Program-made: the position numbers and the translations under genes | The notes under the pieces: generated by a model | What the model was told of the DNA's origin: nothing | The model's input: only the letters and a program-made list of their open reading frames with translations | Databases searched by the model: none | Shown: piece by piece, positions 1-9,274 of the stretch | Layout of the letters: each line of letters opens with the position of its first letter | How positions within the stretch are numbered: position 1 is the first letter of the stretch | Assembly: GCA_946534895.1 (NCBI GenBank) | Contig: CAMNDE010000005.1 | Location: 1 to 64,000, forward strand | Source of the DNA: UBA2943 sp946534895 | GTDB lineage: Bacteria > Bacillota > Clostridia > Christensenellales > Aristaeellaceae | Reading direction: 5' to 3' | Length of the DNA stretch: 64,000 nucleotides

Positions 1-891
1 CATAAGCTTTCCCAGGAAGGCGTCGGCTACTCCGTGTTCACCGTGTTCAACACCGTTTTCCTGATCATTGCCACGCTCGTCACCCTGTATCCCATGTACT
101 ATGTGGTGGTCGCTTCCCTCTCGGATGCCGACGCGCTGGCACGGAATTTCGGGCTTCTCCTCTATCCTCTGGGCAAATGGAACGTTTTCTCCTATGAACT
201 GGTGTTCCGGAACAATTCCGTGCTCTCCGGCTTCCAGAACACATTCTTTGTGCTGTTCATGGGACTTGCCTTCAATATGGTGCTGACCTGTCTGGGCGCG
301 TATCTTCTCTCCCTGCGCGGGTCCATGTTCGCTCGGCCCCTGTCCTTTCTGATCCTTTTCACCATGTACTTCTCAGGCGGCATCGTGCCCGTGTACCTGA
401 ACGTACGCGAGTTCGGTCTGATGGACAGCCTGTGGTCGCTGATCATTCCCACGGCCATCAATACCTATAACCTTCTGATCATGCGCTCGGCCTTCGCGTC
501 CATACCCGACACGCTCTATGAGGCGGCGTGGCTGGACGGCGCGCCGCACTGGAAGATTCTCTCCCAGGTCTATATTCCGCTCAGCGGAGCCACGCTGGCT
601 GTCATGGTGCTGTACTACGGCGTTTCCCACTGGAACTCCTGGTTCAACGCTTCCCTGTACATCTCCGACACCAAAAAATACCCGCTGCAGCTGGTGCTGC
701 GCCAGATCCTGATACTGAATCAGAATTCAGACCTGAGCGCATCCGTCACGGACCTCGGCGAACTGGCCAAGTATTCCGATTCCGTCAAGTATGCGCTGAT
801 CGTTGTTTCCTCCGCCCCCATCCTGCTGCTCTATCCCTTCCTTCAGAAGTTCTTCGCCAAGGGCGTCATGGTAGGCGCTCTCAAGGGATAA
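1..891 (+). CDS. Carbohydrate ABC transporter permease, 3' part (LplC/MalG type)
   Basis: Inner-membrane permease subunit of a binding-protein-dependent sugar importer. The reading frame is open from base 1, and the first in-frame start candidate (GTG at 34) lies inside what looks like the N-terminal cytoplasmic segment, so the true start is probably upstream of the window. About six hydrophobic segments are visible. The cytoplasmic EAA loop that contacts the ATPase is clear at about 505-570 (EAAWLDGAPHWKILSQVYIPLS-like, with the conserved DGA). The protein ends in LQKFFAKGVMVGALKG, the usual C-terminus of the LplC/YtcP branch of the MalG family. The partner permease and binding protein would lie to the left, outside the window. 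The family is secure; the substrate cannot be read from sequence. Confidence 0.9.
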   Translation, partial: HKLSQEGVGYSVFTVFNTVFLIIATLVTLYPMYYVVVASLSDADALARNFGLLLYPLGKWNVFSYELVFRNNSVLSGFQNTFFVLFMGLAFNMVLTCLGAYLLSLRGSMFARPLSFLILFTMYFSGGIVPVYLNVREFGLMDSLWSLIIPTAINTYNLLIMRSAFASIPDTLYEAAWLDGAPHWKILSQVYIPLSGATLAVMVLYYGVSHWNSWFNASLYISDTKKYPLQLVLRQILILNQNSDLSASVTDLGELAKYSDSVKYALIVVSSAPILLLYPFLQKFFAKGVMVGALKG

Positions 892-902
892 GACAGCATT
901 GC

Positions 903-934
903 AAAACGCCGCGGCCATCTGGCTGCGGCGTTTT
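903..934. terminator. Bidirectional intrinsic terminator
   Basis: A 14-bp stem (903-916 with 921-934, one G-T wobble) with an ATCT loop. The arms begin with AAAA and end with TTTT, so it works in both directions. It sits between the convergent permease and C11 peptidase genes. Confidence 0.9.
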
Positions 935-950
935 GTCGTCCACGTCTGTT

Positions 951-3900
951 TCACGGTTCCGAAACCACCCGGAAATCTCCTGCCGGGATTCCAAGCCACC
1001 GGTCTTCCGGAATTTCCATAACCTTATCAGGGATCATGCGTATGAACCTGGTTTCCGGCGGAATGCCCTCTTTGCCCGACAGCAGCTCTTCCACGCTCAG
1101 CCACGCTCCGAAGAGATCCAGAGCCTGCAGTCCTTCCTGGTCCAGTTCGGTCAGGCCTCCCCACCACCGGATCCTGAAGTCCATCTCCGGGAGAAGTGTT
1201 TCTCCCGTGTCGGAAAAAATGACGCACGCGAACCGGGTGCTGCCGGGCATCAGGATCATCCCATTCAAGCGTGATCCTGCCACGCTCATGGAAACCGGCC
1301 TGCCCTGCACGTGCCCGTCCTGTACAGCCGCATACAGCGGTCTGCTTCCCCGGTTGGTGAGGGAAAGTCCGATCACCAGTGAGTCCGAGGCCGCCATAAC
1401 ATGCTCGGCCTTCACCAGGAGCGTACCTTCTTCAAACAGCGTCTCCGGTATCTCCGGCAACGTCCCATTTCCCGGCACCTGCCACGCTGTTTCCAGCTGC
1501 AGCCGCAGGTCCTTCCCCATCTCACCCGCATTCAGGTCCTGACCCGTCACGATCCGGAGTTCGTGCACCACACCGCCGGCGTGCATCTGCAGCAGCGAAC
1601 CGGTGACCACAGCGCTTCCCAGGGCCTCATCCACCCCGGTCTGGAACATACCGGCTTCCAGACGGTCCTGCAGGGTAAACCGGGCCACGCATTCCTGTCC
1701 CGCCCCAAGCGTACGGGGGCTGACAGAACCGCTCAACCGCAGGTTTTCCGGCAGAAACTCCCAGGCTTCCAGGTCCAGCTCCGTGTCTTTTCCATTGCGC
1801 ACCAGCATTTCCCCGCTGATTTCACTTCCTTCTCCGCCGTCAAGACTGAGCAGTATGCACTCGATTCCATCTTCCGAAGCCCGGCCCAGCGGGGAACTGT
1901 TCCATGCCATCCCGCTGATATCAAAGTCTGCAAACCCTGTTTCTGCCGCGCAGGCTTCCGACCAGTCCCAGGTACCGGCATCTGTCCATTCCACGTTTGC
2001 ACGGATGCTGTGGATTTCCTCCATGCCGTACAGATCCTTCGGATCCACCCGGAGCATGCGGCCGCCGTCCTTTCCGCCTTCCACGCTGTAAAGACTGAAA
2101 TTTCCGGAGATTTCCCGGCATCCATTGAGCAGAATATGATCTATCCGGTAATTCCTTTCCACATCACTGCGGTTCTCCACATCGCACCACAGGTACAGTC
2201 CGCTCTCCGTCACCGATTCCCGGATCTGTCCGGAAAATGTGATCCCCGCTTCCCCGATCTCCACTTCTTCCGCCTGAAACCCGCTGCGCTGCCCGTTCCC
2301 GATCGGGATCGGCCGGGAGCACCAGACATTCTGCTGCAGGTCCGTGATCTCAAAGGCCACATACAGATCGGTCACATTCATTTCCTCTTCCAGGCACACA
2401 AATTCCCAGGCCTGCGGCAGATTCACCTGAAAGCCGGATATGAAGCCCGAATCCGTATCCCAGTTACGGAAGGCCGGCAGCTCCTCCACATCCTCATCAG
2501 GCAGGGATCTGTCAATATTCCACAGCACCACGCGGGCATAATCCGCTTCCCTTAGAGGAATGCGCCTGGTGAATTCCCGGGTTGCCTCATCATAGACCAG
2601 CGTAGAACTTGGCCTGACCACCCCTGGAACCATCGGGTTTTCAAACCAGAAAACCACTGTGGCTCCGCCGTCCTCAGATCCGGCAACTCCATCCATGTCC
2701 GTATCATACGCGCCTACGGCCAGCAGACGCCGGCCATCATCCGTCGCCGTCACGGAGACCGGTCCCAGAACCGTTCCGTCCTCCGTCCGGGCATACAGTT
2801 TTCCCGGAGCATACGTGCCCTCCAGCCCTTCCGGTCCTGTCAGAGCCGGAAGTGTATTGAGCAGCAGAAAAATGTTCCTTCCTGACTTCCCGCGCAGGCT
2901 CTGCAGCACCAGCATCCGGGCGCCGGCCACATTCCCCGCCTGTTCCTCCGTCAGCGGGAGCACGTATGTATGTGTGCCCTCTCCTCTTTCCTCGGGCACA
3001 AGGTCTGTCCAGCGGCACATTCTCTCGCCTGTGAGATATCCGCCGAACGCACGCAGATACCTGGCATACTCTGTGCTGAAACCCATGCTCTCGTATGCCT
3101 CACGCCACGTATTCACATATTCCGTCTTGTTCTGATACGGGTGATAGATGCTCAGACCGCCGGCAATCCCTGCCGTGTCCGTCCGGCAGACAACGGCTTC
3201 CCGAATCGCAGCCAGCAGGTCCGCGCTGTCATCAAGGCGGGATGCAAAGTCCGCAAGATCCACCAGATCGTATCCATGGCTGCCCAGCACAGCCATGGAG
3301 CCGCCGAACGCGGAGGCTCCGCTTCGCGCTTCCGACAGCGCCGCATAGGCTTTCTCCGTCATGCTCCCGGCTTCGCGGGAAAAGAGCCTGTTCAGTTCCG
3401 TGACCACCGGACCGATCCGGTCCAGGTCCACGCAGGCAAGCGTCACATCTTCCACGCTTCCGGATGCCGCCTTAAAGCTCTCCACAATTCGCTTTCCCGT
3501 GTCCGCACCGTCCCAGTCTGCAGACATGTCCTTCAGAAACCTGTAGTCCCATCCCGAAGCCGGTTCCGTCTCCTGGGACGCAATCATGTACTCCGCATAT
3601 TCCGACACGGCATCCGCCACTTCCACCGTGCTCATGAGACAGGCATCAAACCCGATAAACGAAAGCCGCCGGTCCATCTCCGCCGCTTTCAGCGCATCCG
3701 TCATCTCCGTCAGCGAAAGATGATCCATGGCAAACTGTTCATCCCAGCACAGGCCTTCCACAGGCCCGGCGCCATGATTCCAGAAGATCAGCGCATACTT
3801 TTCTGCGGGATAGGCGTCCTTTCCCCATTTCAGAAAAAACGTCAGTGTCCCGCTTTCTCCCATGTTCATGGCTTCTCCGCTCCAGACGGTCCGGATACCC

Positions 3901-4178
3901 TTCCGGCTGACCTCATGAATGCATGCCTGGTCTGCGTCAAACCCGGCTGCCCAGCTGCGCGCGCCTCCGGTCATGACCAGAAGCGCCGTTTCCGCGCTGT
4001 CCAGGCGCGCTTCGTTCATTTCCATGAGATCATCCGTGGCGGCACCGTATCCGCTCTCCAGATTGCTCCCGCACATATAGACCATGATGGTCATGTCACG
4101 CTCCGCATGCGCGCCAGATGCAGCAAGCACGCCAAGGATCACAAGACACAGCAGCCATCCGACTTTTTTCACCGTCAT
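951..4178 (-). CDS. Secreted clostripain-family (C11) cysteine peptidase with large C-terminal region
   Basis: Predicted extracellular peptidase of about 1075 residues. A signal peptide (KKVGWLLCLVILG, then an AHA cleavage-like end) precedes a C11 domain of about 400 residues. The domain opens with MVYMCGSNLE and carries both catalytic residues: His in FWNHGAGP (about residue 135) and Cys in GFDACLMS (about residue 180). The remaining ~650 residues look beta-rich and match no domain I recognise. They may form stalk or substrate-binding modules. The ATG at 4178 is used here, but a GTG two codons later (4172) is better spaced from the AGAGGG site. The gene is divergent from a second C11 gene at 4380. 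Clostripain cleaves after Arg; the specificity here is unknown. Confidence 0.85.
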   Translation of the reverse strand: MTVKKVGWLLCLVILGVLAASGAHAERDMTIMVYMCGSNLESGYGAATDDLMEMNEARLDSAETALLVMTGGARSWAAGFDADQACIHEVSRKGIRTVWSGEAMNMGESGTLTFFLKWGKDAYPAEKYALIFWNHGAGPVEGLCWDEQFAMDHLSLTEMTDALKAAEMDRRLSFIGFDACLMSTVEVADAVSEYAEYMIASQETEPASGWDYRFLKDMSADWDGADTGKRIVESFKAASGSVEDVTLACVDLDRIGPVVTELNRLFSREAGSMTEKAYAALSEARSGASAFGGSMAVLGSHGYDLVDLADFASRLDDSADLLAAIREAVVCRTDTAGIAGGLSIYHPYQNKTEYVNTWREAYESMGFSTEYARYLRAFGGYLTGERMCRWTDLVPEERGEGTHTYVLPLTEEQAGNVAGARMLVLQSLRGKSGRNIFLLLNTLPALTGPEGLEGTYAPGKLYARTEDGTVLGPVSVTATDDGRRLLAVGAYDTDMDGVAGSEDGGATVVFWFENPMVPGVVRPSSTLVYDEATREFTRRIPLREADYARVVLWNIDRSLPDEDVEELPAFRNWDTDSGFISGFQVNLPQAWEFVCLEEEMNVTDLYVAFEITDLQQNVWCSRPIPIGNGQRSGFQAEEVEIGEAGITFSGQIRESVTESGLYLWCDVENRSDVERNYRIDHILLNGCREISGNFSLYSVEGGKDGGRMLRVDPKDLYGMEEIHSIRANVEWTDAGTWDWSEACAAETGFADFDISGMAWNSSPLGRASEDGIECILLSLDGGEGSEISGEMLVRNGKDTELDLEAWEFLPENLRLSGSVSPRTLGAGQECVARFTLQDRLEAGMFQTGVDEALGSAVVTGSLLQMHAGGVVHELRIVTGQDLNAGEMGKDLRLQLETAWQVPGNGTLPEIPETLFEEGTLLVKAEHVMAASDSLVIGLSLTNRGSRPLYAAVQDGHVQGRPVSMSVAGSRLNGMILMPGSTRFACVIFSDTGETLLPEMDFRIRWWGGLTELDQEGLQALDLFGAWLSVEELLSGKEGIPPETRFIRMIPDKVMEIPEDRWLGIPAGDFRVVSEP

Positions 4179-4231
4179 CCCTCTTCCCGTCCCGGCTCTA
4201 TTTACACGTTTCACGCTGTTTCTCTGCCCAC

Positions 4232-4240
4232 AGTGTACCA
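4232..4240 (-). promoter_or_regulatory. Possible extended -10 promoter for the minus-strand C11 gene
   Basis: On the minus strand the site reads TGGTACACT, a TG-extended -10 about 55 bases upstream of the start. No convincing -35 is present, so this is tentative. Confidence 0.3.
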
Positions 4241-4287
4241 TATTCCCTTTCCGCCCGCCACCGGATTTTTCCATGTGCCAGAAGGTT

Positions 4288-4316
4288 TTGACGCGCATCC
4301 GGGTTTCCTATATAAT
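4288..4316 (+). promoter_or_regulatory. Sigma-A promoter for the plus-strand C11 gene
   Basis: TTGACG (4288-4293), a 17-bp spacer and TATAAT (4311-4316): one mismatch from consensus. Transcription should start near 4323, giving a leader of about 57 bases. Confidence 0.88.
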
Positions 4317-4379
4317 GACTGCAAAGCACACGTTTCTTTCCATGTCCGTTCTTTTTCTCCCTTTCAGCGGAGGTACGTC

Positions 4380-7300
4380 ATGATCCGAAAATTCCTGAAG
4401 CTCTTTCTGCTTCTCGCTGCCCTGTTTCTATTCCATCCTGCCCGGGCCGGGGCAGACACCACTGTCATGCTCTACATGTGCGGCAGCAATCTGGAAACCC
4501 TGAATGCTTCCGCCACCATGGATCTTCTGGAAATCCAGTCATCCGGGTTTGACCCGGATGAGGTGCATATAATTGCGCTTCTGGGCGGTTCCCGTTCCTG
4601 GGCTTCCGGGTATGAAAGCGACCGGCTGCACCTTGTGGAGATCCGGCCGAAGACCTTTCATGTCCTTGAGACCCCGGAACTTATGAGCATGGGGGATCCG
4701 GAAACCCTCAGCTATCTTCTGGAATATGCGCCTGAGCATTTCCCTGCTGACCGCTACGCCCTCATCCTCTGGGACCACGGCGGCGGCCCCATGGACGGCC
4801 TGTGCTGGGACGAAAACTTTTCCATGGATGTCCTCACGCTTTCCGAGCTCACCTCTTCCCTTGAGCATTCCATGTTCGCCAGTCAGCCGCTGGAATGGAT
4901 CGGGTTCGACGCCTGTCTCATGGCATCGGCCGAAGTCGCACTGCAGCTTTCCCCTTATGCCGGGTACATGATTGCCTCCGAGGAAAACGAGCCGGACACA
5001 GGTTGGAACTATATGTTTCTGCATGACCTCGGCACGGATGCGGACGGCCTTCAGACAGGGCAGCGCATTGTCCGAACGTATGTGGATACACCGGCGGATG
5101 AACCGCGCACCCTGTCCGTACTCAGCCTCCGGGATATGCCGCAGCTCATGCAGGCCTTTGACGGCTTCTTTGCACAGCTGAAGGACACGCTCGACCGGGA
5201 CAGCTATTCCGCCATCGCCCTGCTGCGCAGATCCATGCGCTCCTACGGCCCCGACGTCAGCCGGAAAATGGCGGACCATGATCTCGTGGATCTGCTCGCC
5301 CTGACGCGCGATCTGACAAGCGCATTCCCGGACCGCTTCTCCGCCCTCGCCCATGCCCTGGAAAAGGCCGTGGTCTTTCAGGATTCCACGGATGCGGACT
5401 GCGCCGGACTGAGCGTCTATTTCCCCTACTACAACCGGGAACAGTACACGGAAACCTGGAAAAAGCAGCATGCTGACGAAAGCGGGTCCCGCGCCTATGC
5501 GGACTATATCCGTTCCTTCGGAGAAATCCTCACCGGCGAACCGCTCGCTGACTGGTCCGGCCTTGAAATGGAACTGTATGCCGCCGATGCGCAGCAGGAG
5601 ATTCCGCCCGGCGCCGGCACCCTGGAACTGCATTCCGACCTCGGCCGCGGACAGGCGGATGACAACGGCATTATCTCCGTGCTGGAAGAGGAGGACATCA
5701 TCCAGGATGGCATCCTCGCCCGCACGCGTCTGACCCCGGAGCAGCAGCGCGCCTTTGCCTCCGCCCGGCTCATTGTCATGGAACGCCTGCACACCCTCCT
5801 CACGGCACACTCCCAGTACCGCATGGTCTATACCTCACCGGCCCTTGACATGGATGCGGACGGATATGTGCGCGCGCCCTATCAGGAACAGACACTCTAC
5901 GTGGTGAACGAGGACGGAGATCCCCTCGCCTGGGAAATCTCCTATCAGACCCTGGACAGCGGGGACCTGTCGGTTCCGGTGATCGCCCGCACCGGGTTCG
6001 ATGCCGCGGACAGCGAGGAACTGCAGCTGATCATGACCTTCCGGGATCAGGGCAATACTCTTGTACATCGGAACACCTATGTCCATGATCCCCTTTCCGA
6101 TACCTATACCCGGCGCATTGAGTATGACCCCGAAGCCTATCCCTACCTCGTCTTCCCCTCAAGCTACATGCAGAGTGTCATTCAGGAAGACGGCAGCACC
6201 GCCGAGTGGACGGAAAGCACTGCCTACCGTCGGGAAACCGTGATCCCGGCCTCTGAGCTCTGGCATCTGGAGTGGCGGACTCTTTCCAACGCCAATGCCC
6301 TGGTCATGTATCTGGAAATCACGGACACCCAGAACCGCAGGCATATCACGCCCATGCGCACCCTGGCCTGGGGATATTCCGCGCCGGATCTTCTGGCGGA
6401 TTCCGGCGTTCTGCGGGTACTGCTGGAAAACATGCAGGTCCGGGAAGGCTTTGCCGATATGAGTCTCACGTTCCTCACATCCGACGAAGCGGAGATCGAT
6501 CTCGGCATGACCGACATGACGGTCAACGGAAAGGAAACCGGCTTTTTCATTGCCGGCTCCAGCATGCTGCACCTGAGGGCGGGCAGTGCGGAGACACGCG
6601 TGATCTCTGTTCCTCTTCCGGACAGCTCGCCGCTGGAGACGCTCTCGTTCCGTTTTCATGCGCACTATGACAGCGCGCGAGAGAACAGCACCACCCTCGA
6701 AAACGGAAGGCTTTATGTGAACATGGCTGTTTCCGACACGGACTGGAATGTCACAGATCTTGTGCAGATCTCCCCCGCCGCGCAGCCACTTCCCTCGGAA
6801 ATACCCGTCCTGCTCTCGGGCGCCGACCTTTCCATTCTGCCCGCACACTTTCTGGACGGATACGATGCCGTGCTCAGCCTGAACGCGGTATCTCCTCTGG
6901 ATGCCATGCTTCAGGGCACCTGCGTCCATGTGAGCGTCAGCGTTCTGCCTCCGGACCCGGCCTGCAGAAGCATCATGCTTCTTTCCGGAACACTTCAGGA
7001 ACAGGGCGGCATGTCCGACATGCGCATATCCCGGATGCAGACCCTGTCTTCGGACGGACAGACGCCCGTAAGCTTCACTTCCCTCAGTGCACAGCCTGCC
7101 GTCCTGTCCGGCGGGACTTTCCTTCCCCTGCTCATGAAAGAAGACGACTTTGTGCCGGTCCGACTGACCGGTCCAGGAGAGCAGGCGCATGAACTTTCCG
7201 GACTGCGTCTGTCTTCCGGCCGCATCTCCTTTGTGCAGTGGACCTGCGGGGACTTTCCCGTGGAGCTGAGCGATTCTGTGCTCACGGAGGAACTGCATGT

Positions 7301-9242
7301 CCGGTTCCGCCGGGGCGGTCAGGTGGAGTCCATCCGGACATCCGCCGCATGCCCCGCTGCTCTGCCGCTTCAGCTCGTCATGCAGCCCGTACCTGACCGG
7401 ATCGCGCTGTTCCTGGATGCCCAGGGCCGGGTGCTGGACTGTCTCAGACTGACCGACAGCGAAATCCATGGATTGCCGTCTGAAGACAGCCCCTTTACCC
7501 AGGTGGACCGCATGCATGCGGACGGGATCACCCGCTATGTGCAGGAAGGCCCGTTCATCGCCCGCATGCTCTCCTCCTTTGAGGCGGAGCTTGCCGTGTA
7601 TGCCGGTCAGGATGCATATGTCAGTCTTCCGGAGACCATCGCCGGACATGCGCTCACATCCATCGGCATGTCCGCTTTCGGCAATATCCGGCTTCAGGAA
7701 CTGACCCTGCCCGTCTCCATACAGGACGTGCATCCCGAGGCGTTCATGTCCGCAGAACTGTCTCTGAAAGCTCCACCCCTGCATGGAACGCTCCGCCTTC
7801 CGCACCTGCCCGCCAGTGTGGAATCCGTGACAGATCTGCATGAATTATGGAAGTTTTCCCGCGTATATCTCGGTGAAACCCAGACCTGTTTCCAGCCGCC
7901 CCTGGTCTTCCGCGCCCTGACGGATATGTCCTGGGAAGTGCTGGCCTGCAGCCCGAATACGCCGGAGGTCACCATACCGGCCTCCTTTGAGGGCATGCCT
8001 GTCACCGGCATTGCAGAGCGCGCCTTCTGCCGGCCGTTCCTGAGCTATGTACGGTTCCTGCACCTGCCGGATACCCTGAAGCGTATCGGGAAGGAAGCGT
8101 TCCTGGATTCCAGCCTGACGGAGATCAACCTGCCTTCAGGCCTTGAGGAACTCGGCCCGGACGCCTTTTCCGGCTGCGGCATGCTCCGGCATGTCAGGCT
8201 GGACTGCGATCCTTCCCTTATCGGGCCGGATACCTTCAGGGGCTGTCCCCTGCTAAGCGGAAACCCGGCCGGATTTGGCCTGCCCGCGGGCCTGAACGAA
8301 GCGGAAGCCCGGCGGCTGTCCTCCCTGCCGGAGGCAGGCGGCGCTGGTCCCGTGCTCACGCCGGAGGATACGGAAGCCTTCCTCGGCACCTGGTATGGCT
8401 CGCAGTATCTGACAGAAGGAAAGGTTTTCCAGATCGTGGCCTTTTCCGTCACCTTCTATGAGAACGGAACCTATAACGGGACCTCCCTGACCATGACCCC
8501 CATGAACGGTCATTACGCGCTCACCGGAAGCGCTCTGGAGACCCCGGACGGTACGTTCCAGCTCACCGATGCCGGTGAACTCATCTTCTACATGAACCAC
8601 GCGCGTCTTCTGTGCACCCGGGACCGGATCCTGCCCTCCACGGATACTGACGAATTCCCTTCCTTCCCCTGCGGGCTCTGGTACTGCACGGCCATGACAG
8701 AAAACGGAGAAACCTTCTCCGCCCTTTCCCTGAATCTGAAAATGCTCCTGGACATTGAACAGAGCGGTGCCTGGCATCTCTGGGGACTGTCGGACAGACT
8801 GGTCAGCGGCACCCTTGCGCCATCCGAAGCCGGTTTTGCCACAGACCTGTTTGAGCTTGCACCCGCTGACGGCAGCCTCATTCTTACCCTGCAGGGCCGC
8901 CAGTACACGCTCATGCCGGCGCCGGACGAAACCGGCTGGGAAGCACTGCGCGGCAGCATGCCCGGAAGCAGCGGCACGGACACTCATGGACCCTGGAAAG
9001 CCTGGGCCGCGCTCACCATGGGCATCTTCTCCCCAGCTTCTGTTTCCCCCTTCCCGCTGGACTGCGAGCTTCTGGACGACGGAAGCTACCGCATCTACAG
9101 CAATGCCGGCACACTGAACAGCGGAACCTGGACAGAGGACGCAGAGGGTCTGCAGTTCAGCGACGCAGCCCAGATTCCTCTGGACAGTACGCTTCTGATC
9201 CTTGAGATTCCCTCCTCCATCCTCTTTTTCATCCGACCCTGA
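4380..9242 (+). CDS. Giant secreted clostripain-family (C11) peptidase with BspA-type leucine-rich repeats
   Basis: A 1620-residue predicted secreted peptidase. ATG 4380 follows AGCGGAGG with good spacing and is followed by a signal peptide (about residues 1-24, ending ARAGA). The C11 domain covers about residues 25-400, with MLYMCGSNLE, catalytic His133 in ILWDHGGGP and Cys179 in GFDACLMA. A long beta-rich middle region follows. Residues about 1040-1290 contain BspA/LRR_5-type repeats (ITSIG..AF, VTGIAERAF, LKRIGKEAF and ELGPDAFSGC patterns), usually linked to adhesion or ligand binding. The last ~300 residues repeat a lipocalin-like beta-barrel pattern (FLGTWYGSQY, YENGTY). No LPXTG or other wall anchor was seen. 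It is much larger than typical C11 enzymes, which are about 500 residues. The peptidase call is firm; the roles of the extensions are inferred. Confidence 0.87.
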   Translation: MIRKFLKLFLLLAALFLFHPARAGADTTVMLYMCGSNLETLNASATMDLLEIQSSGFDPDEVHIIALLGGSRSWASGYESDRLHLVEIRPKTFHVLETPELMSMGDPETLSYLLEYAPEHFPADRYALILWDHGGGPMDGLCWDENFSMDVLTLSELTSSLEHSMFASQPLEWIGFDACLMASAEVALQLSPYAGYMIASEENEPDTGWNYMFLHDLGTDADGLQTGQRIVRTYVDTPADEPRTLSVLSLRDMPQLMQAFDGFFAQLKDTLDRDSYSAIALLRRSMRSYGPDVSRKMADHDLVDLLALTRDLTSAFPDRFSALAHALEKAVVFQDSTDADCAGLSVYFPYYNREQYTETWKKQHADESGSRAYADYIRSFGEILTGEPLADWSGLEMELYAADAQQEIPPGAGTLELHSDLGRGQADDNGIISVLEEEDIIQDGILARTRLTPEQQRAFASARLIVMERLHTLLTAHSQYRMVYTSPALDMDADGYVRAPYQEQTLYVVNEDGDPLAWEISYQTLDSGDLSVPVIARTGFDAADSEELQLIMTFRDQGNTLVHRNTYVHDPLSDTYTRRIEYDPEAYPYLVFPSSYMQSVIQEDGSTAEWTESTAYRRETVIPASELWHLEWRTLSNANALVMYLEITDTQNRRHITPMRTLAWGYSAPDLLADSGVLRVLLENMQVREGFADMSLTFLTSDEAEIDLGMTDMTVNGKETGFFIAGSSMLHLRAGSAETRVISVPLPDSSPLETLSFRFHAHYDSARENSTTLENGRLYVNMAVSDTDWNVTDLVQISPAAQPLPSEIPVLLSGADLSILPAHFLDGYDAVLSLNAVSPLDAMLQGTCVHVSVSVLPPDPACRSIMLLSGTLQEQGGMSDMRISRMQTLSSDGQTPVSFTSLSAQPAVLSGGTFLPLLMKEDDFVPVRLTGPGEQAHELSGLRLSSGRISFVQWTCGDFPVELSDSVLTEELHVRFRRGGQVESIRTSAACPAALPLQLVMQPVPDRIALFLDAQGRVLDCLRLTDSEIHGLPSEDSPFTQVDRMHADGITRYVQEGPFIARMLSSFEAELAVYAGQDAYVSLPETIAGHALTSIGMSAFGNIRLQELTLPVSIQDVHPEAFMSAELSLKAPPLHGTLRLPHLPASVESVTDLHELWKFSRVYLGETQTCFQPPLVFRALTDMSWEVLACSPNTPEVTIPASFEGMPVTGIAERAFCRPFLSYVRFLHLPDTLKRIGKEAFLDSSLTEINLPSGLEELGPDAFSGCGMLRHVRLDCDPSLIGPDTFRGCPLLSGNPAGFGLPAGLNEAEARRLSSLPEAGGAGPVLTPEDTEAFLGTWYGSQYLTEGKVFQIVAFSVTFYENGTYNGTSLTMTPMNGHYALTGSALETPDGTFQLTDAGELIFYMNHARLLCTRDRILPSTDTDEFPSFPCGLWYCTAMTENGETFSALSLNLKMLLDIEQSGAWHLWGLSDRLVSGTLAPSEAGFATDLFELAPADGSLILTLQGRQYTLMPAPDETGWEALRGSMPGSSGTDTHGPWKAWAALTMGIFSPASVSPFPLDCELLDDGSYRIYSNAGTLNSGTWTEDAEGLQFSDAAQIPLDSTLLILEIPSSILFFIRP

Positions 9243-9274
9243 TTCCACCTGGACCATGTGAAAGGAAGGATACC

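Noticed and set aside
2970..4379. Plus-strand open frame continuing upstream of the giant C11 peptidase
   Set aside because: It runs antisense to the other C11 gene and through the intergenic promoter. The good ribosome site and signal peptide are at 4380.
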